Shown here one piece after another: positions 46,201 to 51,469 of a DNA stretch of 64,000 nucleotides; the stretch's first letter is position 1, and the number at the start of each line of letters is the position of its first letter. The stretch comes from Paenibacillus nanensis. Lineage in GTDB: Bacteria > Bacillota > Bacilli > Paenibacillales > Paenibacillaceae. Position numbers and translations under genes: made by a program. The DNA is taken from contig NZ_QXQA01000002.1 of assembly GCF_003583765.1 (NCBI RefSeq), positions 372,001-436,000 of the forward strand. The letters run 5' to 3'. The notes beneath the pieces were generated by a model. It was not told the origin of the DNA. It worked only from the letters and a program-made list of their open reading frames with translations, and searched no databases.

Positions 46201-46225
46201 GGCGGGATACGGCTTTTGTACCCAT
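40265..46225 (-). CDS. Multimodular rhamnogalacturonan lyase/acetylesterase (PL11-CE12-CE12-cohesin-dockerin-like)
   Basis: A 1986-residue exported enzyme (signal peptide to about 38). Residues about 45-650 are a PL11 rhamnogalacturonan lyase with the calcium-rich beta-propeller repeats VADVDGDGEYEIVFLWNPTN and VYDMDGDGKAEVIVKTADGT. A malectin-like domain (659-790) precedes a CE12 rhamnogalacturonan acetylesterase (794-1020: GDST, GGRSSKS, GHND, DNTHFSG). After an EPEPEPE linker come a LamG-like domain (about 1033-1240), a FIVAR helix bundle, a second malectin-like plus CE12 (1322-1690: SDST, SHND, DNTHLQ), a cohesin (about 1692-1835), FIVAR, and a dockerin-like end (1930-1983) with mostly lost calcium ligands. 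It would cut and deacetylate rhamnogalacturonan I outside the cell. Confidence 0.9.
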   Translation of the reverse strand: MGTKAVSRRQFKSVCAFLLSFLMVFSLAALPAPGRANASSASPARQGDYLNRGLVAVLVDGGVFLSWRYLNTDPDDIAFNVYKNGFKVNAAPLGDVTNYLDTTGFDSSQYQISTVINGKEEMQPETASVWHNDYLPIPLDKPADGRTKDGGNYSYTASDASVADVDGDGEYEIVFLWNPTNAKDNSQAGYTGNVLIDAVELDGTKLWRIDLGVNIRAGAHYTQLMVYDMDGDGKAEVIVKTADGTKDGKGSVIGDGTKDYRNEGGYILSGPEYLTLFDGQTGEAKSTVNYEVPRGDVGAWGDGYGNRVDRFLAAVAYLDGANPSVVMARGYYTRTVLAAYDYVGGELVKRWVFDTNTAGKQYEGQGNHGISVLDVDADGKDEMMYGALAIDDDGTVMYSTGLGHGDAMHAGKLNPNRDGYQVLSVHEHSGAEYGIEMRDAATGAIIWGEHTGIDTGRGMSADIDPNYPGYESWASTIVDGQMEPVTRVFSADGDVIYEGDEAPKSANFAIWWDGDLQRELFDHVWDNSAAKGIPVVYKWDYENKKLNEIFRATGALTNNHTKGNPAVQADIVGDWREELLLRNEDSTEYRLYTTTIPTAYRIPALMQDPVYRLGVAWQNVGYNQPPHTGFYIGAEATAFPKADLDLAGGGEAPEQVYRFDFGTEAAAGTTAVQNTVYSAETGYGFESASGITVNASGVTLPENAKFAVDLPNANYKVTVKLGDDAQDGSAGIKSEFVQKLAVTSVPKGKPLVYSYDVALVDGQLEFIFSGTAIHVQELIIEKYPAKSPGASATIYMAGDSTMQSYSEMQAPQQGWGQQFGRYFANGVVVRNHSIGGRSSKSFMVDGRLDTILREIKPGDFFFISFGHNDASAGIPERYASPEDYKTYLARYVNGARQRGAEPVLLTPVGRRDFNLITQEFNVSFPEYVEAAKQVAEALDVQLIDLSRLSIAHYNKVGLAATEDIFLYANPGEYPKYPNGVNDNTHFSGYGAQVIAGLVAGAVKEMNLSLSPYVIDPDLEEPEPEPENPIYEEDFEGDPNAVQYAMVNATGIAGTMAGTVMEQNGNKLLNVAGSGSGNRAKVFRIFDAVGGDIVDVSFDWHTGNVGAFPSEGHLSLQDANENLILTLYTTSGTGTTIGYFPGHYAPDYGTGTTAIPGGLTTTIPKNQWVNVDASINFAEKTIDLTLTSLADSSVTQTIEDIPMSAGTAYADNVRALRFLGTRKGGGGTLNWTTQIDNVRIEGTTLPPASADQTALVALYDEAKALDLSSYTEQSKAVLNRALAAAEAIIGTEAAQAQIDHAFHMLTVAMASLTSEPPQPVTEYRFDFGSGDAAEGYIKVDAKRAYVEGNGYGFADTSLTQDENRDTGNALTEDFTRVNGTSFLVEMEPANYRVTMTIGDSQEATNAGVVAEQMNKVPNATVPAGEIKEISYDLALIDGVFNFEFSGNTPKINALKLERLPENGAGDKPVIYLASDSTVANYAEGYRPQAGWGETLDDYFDLEKVGIDNRAIGGLSSKTFLVGGHLNDILLDIHEGDYLFMQWSHNDSTPSRPERYLTPEQFKVYLKAYIDGAVQRGATPVLVTPVNRRDFTGDTLNKSFPEYVQAMKETAQETGTLLVDLNQASWEYFQELGPEGTKDIFMWVDGKEDNTHLQMNGAIKVSEMVARLVKELNIPLSAFVTVEDTGQPPGEHWAKAAVTGQGSAYPGQPIELKVGVSQVNEGFTAMDVIVQYDPSKLEFETTAGENGSASLAESAIAAGRDKLHVIATAVRPAEGQIRVIAISEGEGNAVTAGSDLFILRGKVKADTQLGNASTSLTKFEVSRDGMAGIVNIAEAYHSLSIGQTPVQSDKSALEQAIASAQAHLAKAVEGNKIGKYEAGSKAELQAAINAANAVIVNHYASQSQVDAATGALNAAIQQFLARFISLVEGQTQITIRDLSIIAKYFGVTSEDPSWSEIAKADLFDEGEINIRVLAAVARMILTDWSLED

Positions 46226-46333
46226 GAACTCACTCCTCTAAAAGGTTCCAATTTTGAGCGTCATGTCTGATCCTGATGTTCGTTCAACCCTCCTTCTACC
46301 TGTCCGTTCAACCGACAAAGAAGCACAACGGCA

Positions 46334-46369
46334 ACGAAAGCGTTTCCATCTTGTTTGAAGCGCTTTCAT
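46334..46369 (-). promoter_or_regulatory. Two adjacent CcpA-type cre sites upstream of the lyase gene
   Basis: Read on the minus strand, ATGGAAACGCTTTCGT (46349-46334) matches the cre consensus at all but one position, and ATGAAAGCGCTTCAAA (46369-46354) is a one-base-short variant. Both are about 110-140 bases before the start codon of the PL11/CE12 gene and suggest glucose repression. Confidence 0.65.
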
Positions 46370-46658
46370 TTTTCGAAGACGTCACCTCCTGCCAACGATC
46401 ATTTTGACACCTTTAGGTCTGTCGCCGAAGTCGTGCTCATCGTACCCCGCCATCCTCCGTCCGGTAAACCACCAGTATTGATCATCCCTGTCACTTTTGA
46501 CTTGCCGCGCAATTTGATGGGCGCTAGCTACGTTTTGTATCATTTTTGATCAGGAAGAGCAAAAATGAAGGGGGAGGAAGTCTTCCGAAGCGGCATCCTT
46601 CTCCCCGTCCTCTTGTTCCTTCTTGTTCATCCAGGCGCGAAAGCAAGCTTCCAGCTCT

Positions 46659-46829
46659 TCATTTTCGACTCAAGAAAATATAGGCGACGCCCACGACGAC
46701 GACCCACACATAAAGGGGGGGAATGTAGACCAGCGTTTGTATGGTCCGCTTGAAGAGCTCATGCCGCAGCTCGTTCGGCATAAGCGCGATCACGATCGGC
46801 AGCGGAAGAAGAAAGTAATATTGTATGGA
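46659..46829 (-). pseudogene. Relic of an LplB-type ABC permease
   Basis: About 50 codons read LPIVIALMPNELRHELFKRT, then IQTLVYIP and VVVVGVAYIFLS, which lines up with the central helices of the two intact LplB-type permeases in this window (for example LNEIRSRYFQRFIQTTMYLPHF). The N- and C-terminal parts are missing and a stop follows directly, so this is a deletion remnant. A former transporter operon probably stood next to the lyase gene. Confidence 0.7.
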
Positions 46830-47059
46830 TGACCGAGGAAGGCGCTTGCCGATTAAGGCCGGTGAATAGTCTTCAGTTGCGCTTATTGTCCGTAGTTGAG
46901 ATGCCCGCAATAAAAAGAGGACTTCGTCCGATGTGAAGCGGACAAAATCCTCCTAACATTTGCGAGACTATCCTGACGCAGGTTTAAACTTTGGCGCTGC
47001 GGTTTATCCTGATCGCATAACCCCTTACCCTTACCTTACCGTTAACAGGAGATGCACTC

Positions 47060-47623
47060 GTGAACTTAACACCAGATCTGCTATTGAAAAAAGCTTTGGC
47101 GAACCCAAGCCTAAGACCGGCTATTTTGAACAAAGGTACGATGTTCCTTTATTGCGACTACGCCGGCTTCGCTTCGCGCAACGTTTACGGCGCGGCTTGC
47201 TGCACGGTGTATAACCGATCGATCAGCGTAACGGCTAAAAGGCTGCCGTTAGAGCGGGATTTCGGTTCGAACTACGGCGAGATGATGGCGATCAGCCTTA
47301 GTCTGGAGACGCTTGCCTCCGCTTTATCGGAGCATCAGCCGAAAATCGCCGTCATTTACACCGATTGCAGCCGTATTTCCCGCATAATGGAGCAAGACCG
47401 TTTTTCGCATCCGCATGACGAGCAGGGAAGAAATGAGCTGTTAGCGGCTGCAGCCCGACTCAATCGTCGATTCCCCGATGTTGACGTTCAAATGAAGTAT
47501 TTCCGCAAACATAAGCACAATAATTTTTTGCATAGATTGGCTCACAATGCGGCAAGGGAAGCTGCTTTATCAGGGGATATTAATCCGCAGCCGCCGCACG
47601 AGCAAGAAACAACGTCGAATTAA
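47060..47623 (+). CDS. RNase H-like domain protein
   Basis: A 187-residue protein with the RNase H fold. D33 (FLYCDYAG), E74 (NYGEMMAISLSLETL) and D102 (VIYTDCSRI) correspond to the first three acidic residues of the active site, and a C-terminal helix (AHNAAREAAL) follows the usual order. It may cleave RNA in RNA-DNA hybrids or be a catalytically divergent relative. GTG at 47060 follows AGGAG by 8 bases. Its end overlaps the convergent nicotianamine-synthase-like gene by 44 bases. Confidence 0.75.
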   Translation: MNLTPDLLLKKALANPSLRPAILNKGTMFLYCDYAGFASRNVYGAACCTVYNRSISVTAKRLPLERDFGSNYGEMMAISLSLETLASALSEHQPKIAVIYTDCSRISRIMEQDRFSHPHDEQGRNELLAAAARLNRRFPDVDVQMKYFRKHKHNNFLHRLAHNAAREAALSGDINPQPPHEQETTSN

Positions 47624-48464
47624 TGACCAAGCTTTGTTCGGGCAGCGTCCGCCCCAAAATCCGCCAGCCCTGCTTCGTTAACTGCGATTCGTCAATCGCT
47701 TCGTACATAATTTGCTTCATCCCTTCAGCAGTGCGAACCGCTACCAAAGCATCGGGAGAAGTGCGGCTTATTTGTTCAAGAACATCCCGCTTATTTCTAA
47801 CGAGACTAGCCACAAAGATTCGGCGATACGAAAGATAGTCGAACGCGGATCCGTTCACTAGGACGACCGTCACTTTCTCCTCTAAGCCCAGACGCTCGAG
47901 CAATGAGCAAGACGCTTCATAAGCCACAGGATCCATTTCCAGACAGACTACCTCAACATCTCCGAGCAGATGGAGAATAATTGCGCTAAGCGGCAATGGC
48001 CCGCTGCCTACGAACACAAACGGCCATTTCTCCAGATGACCGCTCTTCCCGGTCAACCGGCGAAGAGACGACAGCTCCTCGCTTACTAAAGCCATGTAAG
48101 TGTTCCAGCTTGGCAGCCTGGCGGCGATATCCCAAACCGTACCTTCGGTTTTGTCAAAGTTCCGCGAATCGCCCAGCTCAGCCAAAAATTCGGCTTCCGA
48201 CAGCTTATCCCGCAATTTTTGATGATGCACTCGTATGTACTCATGACCAAGAACGGCCTGTATTTCCTCCGGCAAATAATAAGACCGCAGTTGAAGTGAC
48301 AGCCGTTTAATGATGGCCGTAACCCGTTGATTGGCAGGGGACAGATCGATTTCCTTTTGCAGCAGCTCATTAACTTCTCGAACAAAAGCGATTAGGCTGT
48401 CAATCATTTGCATTCTTGGCGCGTTGGATTTCATAATAAGCGAACCCGTTGAGTCAACCTCCAT
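47580..48464 (-). CDS. Nicotianamine synthase-like (CntL-type) enzyme
   Basis: A 294-residue SAM-dependent enzyme of the nicotianamine synthase family. The SAM-binding motif FVGSGPLPLSAIIL (residues about 151-164), the acidic LEMDPVAYEAS loop and VNGSAFDY are hallmarks. Bacterial members such as CntL transfer an aminobutyrate group from SAM to an amino acid and make opine metallophores (staphylopine, pseudopaline, bacillopaline). ATG 48464 follows AAGGAGG; the frame begins at 48491. The expected partners, an opine dehydrogenase (CntM) and a metallophore transporter, are absent here. It lies tail to tail with the RNase H-like gene. Confidence 0.85.
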   Translation of the reverse strand: MEVDSTGSLIMKSNAPRMQMIDSLIAFVREVNELLQKEIDLSPANQRVTAIIKRLSLQLRSYYLPEEIQAVLGHEYIRVHHQKLRDKLSEAEFLAELGDSRNFDKTEGTVWDIAARLPSWNTYMALVSEELSSLRRLTGKSGHLEKWPFVFVGSGPLPLSAIILHLLGDVEVVCLEMDPVAYEASCSLLERLGLEEKVTVVLVNGSAFDYLSYRRIFVASLVRNKRDVLEQISRTSPDALVAVRTAEGMKQIMYEAIDESQLTKQGWRILGRTLPEQSLVINSTLFLARAAAAD

Positions 48465-48582
48465 CTTCCCAATTCCTCCTTCAGACTGCATCCATCCGAC
48501 TCTTATTTCGAAATATATTCAGCCCGCCAAAGATGTAGACGGGCGCCTCTACAATTCCTTCACGCGCCAAAAGCAGCCAAAA

Positions 48583-48605
48583 CACCACCTCTACGGAAGG
48601 TGGTG
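48583..48605 (-). terminator. Terminator of the MerR/NmrA operon
   Basis: CACCACCT and AGGTGGTG form an 8-bp stem with a 7-base loop; on the minus strand it is followed by TTTTGG. It lies 43 bases after the NmrA-type gene. Confidence 0.65.
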
Positions 48606-48647
48606 CCTTAACATCATCAAAAATATAGATTCTAAAATTACTCTAAT

Positions 48648-49463
48648 TTATAAAAAAAAATTTGTATTCTCCTTAACCCACTCAGCGAAAGTGTACGGCT
48701 TACGTCCTGTAACTTCTTCTACTGTCGGCAAAACGGTATAAGCGGATTTAGGCGGATTAAGATGCCAATTAATCACGTAATCAATTGCGTCCTCCTGAAC
48801 GCCCATTCTTCTCATCTGTTCTCGTTCTTCTTCTTCAGAACTCTCAATAAATCGAATGTTTCGTCCGATAACCTCACTAATGATCCGGACTTTATCCTGA
48901 ACCGACAAACTCTCAGGTCCCGTTAAAGTATATGTTTTGCCTGCATGACCCTCCTCTGTTAGTGCAACCGCTGCAACTCTTCCTATATCAGCTTCATGAA
49001 CAGAAGCAATTCGCGATCCTCCAAACAGGTCTCTCACAACCCCCTCATTACGAATCGAGTCCGCCCATTTTCGCGCATTTGCCATAAATTCAAAAGCTTG
49101 AAGCTGGGTCCACTCCAGAGCGCTCGCCTCAACCGCCCTCTCAAAAGGTCCCTTTTCTCCATTCCACAAAATAGTAACTTTGCGCACCCCAGCCTTCTCA
49201 GCAAGCTCAACAATTTCCGGTCCCGTTTGTAAAGGTGTATATTCGGCGCCCGTTGTAATCAGATGCATGCCGTTTATGCCAACCAACGCAGAAACTAACG
49301 TAGCCGGGTCACTCAAATCACCCTGGACTACCTCTACTTGACCAGGAAGATTGGCTTGCATCGGATGACGTGTCAATGCCCGTACCTTTTGTCCCTTTTG
49401 CATGAGTTGATGCACGACGTGCCGCCCTACGGTCCCCGTTGCCCCTGTTACTAATATCGTCAT
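48648..49463 (-). CDS. NmrA-type NAD(P)-binding reductase/epimerase-like protein
   Basis: A 271-residue atypical short-chain dehydrogenase with an N-terminal Rossmann motif (LVTGATGTVGRHVV). The catalytic YxxxK pair of classical members is not evident, as usual for NmrA/YtfG/QOR2-type proteins, which may be quinone reductases or redox sensors. Its ATG overlaps the stop of the MerR gene by 4 bases (ATGA), giving translational coupling. Likely induced through that MerR regulator. Substrate unknown. Codon use and base composition look more AT-rich than the pectin genes, compatible with separate acquisition. Confidence 0.85.
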   Translation of the reverse strand: MTILVTGATGTVGRHVVHQLMQKGQKVRALTRHPMQANLPGQVEVVQGDLSDPATLVSALVGINGMHLITTGAEYTPLQTGPEIVELAEKAGVRKVTILWNGEKGPFERAVEASALEWTQLQAFEFMANARKWADSIRNEGVVRDLFGGSRIASVHEADIGRVAAVALTEEGHAGKTYTLTGPESLSVQDKVRIISEVIGRNIRFIESSEEEEREQMRRMGVQEDAIDYVINWHLNPPKSAYTVLPTVEEVTGRKPYTFAEWVKENTNFFL

Positions 49464-49843
49464 TTGCTTTCCTCCTCCCGTTTTTGCAACATGTGATTCA
49501 TTTTTTCAGCCAAATTGAGCTTCGCTTCAGTTAAAGCATCTATTTGTTTATTAATTTCTTGCATCTTCGACTGGTATATAAGCATTAACTCTTCACAATA
49601 AACATCCTTCTCTTTATGCTCATGCCGCTCGGGATATTTGCAGAAGATAATGTCGCGAATTTGGTCCGTTGTCAGCCCTAAACCTAAATAAAGTTGAATT
49701 GTGTTTATGGATTCGATCACCTTTTCGTCATATTCCCTGTAATTATTTCGTTGACGATATGCTTTTATCAATCCCTTCTCCTCATAATAACGAATCGAAC
49801 GAGCGCTAACGCCAGTTAACTTTTTCACCTTTCCAATCCTCAA
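49460..49843 (-). CDS. MerR-family transcriptional regulator
   Basis: A 127-residue regulator with an N-terminal MerR winged helix (MRIGKVKKLTGVSARSIRYY, then EEKGLIKAYR) and a C-terminal antiparallel coiled coil (about 80-120) for dimerisation. No metal-binding cysteine pair typical of metal sensors is seen, though one C lies at FCKYPE and one at VYCEEL. It is first in a two-gene operon with the NmrA-type protein and probably activates its own promoter. Confidence 0.9.
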   Translation of the reverse strand: MRIGKVKKLTGVSARSIRYYEEKGLIKAYRQRNNYREYDEKVIESINTIQLYLGLGLTTDQIRDIIFCKYPERHEHKEKDVYCEELMLIYQSKMQEINKQIDALTEAKLNLAEKMNHMLQKREEESK

Positions 49844-49877
49844 AAACGATCACCTCTCAGATTTGGATCACTTCTAT

Positions 49878-49909
49878 ATTATAAAGATTTACATTAGTGT
49901 TAAGGTCAA
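49878..49909 (-). promoter_or_regulatory. MerR-type promoter with an over-long spacer
   Basis: On the minus strand TTGACC (49909-49904) and TATAAT (49883-49878) are separated by 20 bases. Spacers of 19-20 bases are the mark of promoters that MerR proteins activate by twisting DNA. The promoter lies about 35 bases before the MerR start codon. Confidence 0.65.
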
Positions 49910-49982
49910 TAAAAAATGAAGGGGAAAGATTTCAAACTGCACGATAATGGAGAAAGGCTGCCGGACATCTGTCCAAAAGGAG

Positions 49983-50010
49983 AAGGATGCTGTCAGAGGA
50001 CAGCATCCTT
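49983..50010 (-). terminator. Terminator after the GH43 gene
   Basis: AAGGATGCTGTC and GACAGCATCCTT form a perfect 12-bp stem with a 4-base loop, 44 bases after the GH43 stop; on that strand it is followed by CTCCTTTT. It closes the LplBCA/GH operon. Confidence 0.82.
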
Positions 50011-50053
50011 CGCGTATAACGCACGTATGAGGTCTTCGGCTAGGTTCCCGAAA

Positions 50054-51442
50054 TTAAAACACGGGCGATAGCAAACAGAGCCGCCGGTTCAATTTTTTGC
50101 GCTGCTCCGGCCCTGACACGTCCGCACCGGACAATGTTAACGCGATTCGATCGTCCATCCCGGTCCAGGTCAAAGCTTGCAGAGTAACACGATGGATGAT
50201 TTGGGACAAACCGTTCCCGGCTTCTTCGATCCGCCAATCGATGCAGCCATGCTCTTCCCCTCTTGATAGTACGGCTGCCGCATTCGTTTCATCCCCCGCA
50301 AGGTATAGCCCGCTAGCCGCGTTTCTCAGGCGCATATAGCCATCCTTCGTATGCTCGAGCAGCCATTTCTGTTCGTCTGCGCCGTAAGACAGCGTCGCCC
50401 CGATGACCGACTTCCCGACAGCGGCGGCATATTTCAGCGTGCCGGCATGCCGGATGCGTACGGCGGCCTCTCCTTTTTCCAGGCGCTTCGTTTCCGTTTC
50501 ACCCGTCTCAAGGTCCAGCGCCAATTGATCCGCCCATTCCAGCTTCATCACGCGATCCTCCGGAATATCGAGCTTAAGGAACGCATAGGTGGACCGGTGA
50601 TAATCGGAAGGGTCCCAGCGGTCTCCGATATAAAGATAAGAAGTCGTCTTCGAACCGGCTATTGGCAAAATAAACGTCGGCTGCGTATCATAGGTGGTCG
50701 CGTCGCCAAGCGGATACAGCGGCGACCATCTGCCGGTGAGGCTGTCTGCATACGCATAAGTGCCCTGATTAGGCAGCCAGCCTGTGCAGGCGGAGGAAAT
50801 AAGATAATAAAGACCGTGATGCTTCACAACCGCCGGCGCTTCCCGGTACTGCCCCGGCCATAACGTTCTGACAAGCTCATCGATGCTGAGGTAATCGTCG
50901 GACAGCCTGTAAACAAGCAGATCCGCATTATCCCTTGCCGCCGAAATGAAATACGCCGTTCCGTCATCATCCTGGAACAGCGTACAATCTCTGGACATAT
51001 GTCCGATCGGATTGAAGCTGCCTCGGTAGGTATAAGCGCCGTCAACCGTGTCGCTTGTGGCTACTGCGCATCTCGCGTCTTTGTAATCCCTGCCGTTCTC
51101 CCAATGCATCCACATGACGTACTTGCCGGTCTTTGCGTTGAACAGCACCTTCGGCCGTTCGATGTTCGCCCCGTTTTCCGTCGAGAACGGATTCATCTCG
51201 AGCGAAGTCCGGTAATAAATCGGTTCCGCTTCGGATTCCAGTGTAAGCACATCGCCCCGCCATTCCCATTCGGTCAGATCCGCCGACCGGTAACAGCTGA
51301 CCTTGCGCCCGCCCGTACGATTTTCTCCGAACCAATAATAAAACCCGTTATCGAACAGAAACCCTCCGCCATGCGCCCGAATAGGCTGACCGTTCGTATC
51401 CATCCATTGTTTGCCGTTATCGATTGTCATAAATCGGCTCAT
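50054..51442 (-). CDS. GH43-family glycosidase, exo-beta-1,3-galactanase-like
   Basis: A 462-residue protein without signal peptide. The five-bladed propeller (residues about 8-310) opens with QPIRAHGGGFLFDNGFYYWF and has NIERPKVLFNAKTGKYVMWM, where the Glu is the expected catalytic acid; this pattern is that of GH43 subfamily 24, exo-beta-1,3-galactanases, which use an unusual Gln as base (a Gln is present in TTYDTQPTF). A C-terminal ricin-like beta-trefoil (about 320-450) follows. It would shorten arabinogalactan side chains after import. It follows the GH50-like gene by 27 bases and ends the transporter operon. Confidence 0.8.
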   Translation of the reverse strand: MSRFMTIDNGKQWMDTNGQPIRAHGGGFLFDNGFYYWFGENRTGGRKVSCYRSADLTEWEWRGDVLTLESEAEPIYYRTSLEMNPFSTENGANIERPKVLFNAKTGKYVMWMHWENGRDYKDARCAVATSDTVDGAYTYRGSFNPIGHMSRDCTLFQDDDGTAYFISAARDNADLLVYRLSDDYLSIDELVRTLWPGQYREAPAVVKHHGLYYLISSACTGWLPNQGTYAYADSLTGRWSPLYPLGDATTYDTQPTFILPIAGSKTTSYLYIGDRWDPSDYHRSTYAFLKLDIPEDRVMKLEWADQLALDLETGETETKRLEKGEAAVRIRHAGTLKYAAAVGKSVIGATLSYGADEQKWLLEHTKDGYMRLRNAASGLYLAGDETNAAAVLSRGEEHGCIDWRIEEAGNGLSQIIHRVTLQALTWTGMDDRIALTLSGADVSGPEQRKKLNRRLCLLSPVF

Positions 51443-51469
51443 ACCGGCGCCCTCCTCTTCTCTCTACTA

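Larger units (their letters stand above)
46226..47059. other. Long intergenic region with cre-like sites and a permease relic
   Basis: This 834-base gap separates the PL11/CE12 gene (leftward) from the RNase H-like gene (rightward). It holds the promoter side of the lyase gene with two cre-like boxes (46334-46369), a decayed permease fragment (46659-46829) and a hairpin at 46917-46952 (GAGGA..GTCCG paired with CGGAC..TCCTC). Other small open frames here, such as the ones near 46355 and 46565, show no similarity to anything recognised. Confidence 0.7.

Noticed and set aside
46565-46660. Continuation of the permease relic further left
   Set aside because: All three minus-strand frames after the stop were read and none resembles the C-terminal part of an LplB permease.
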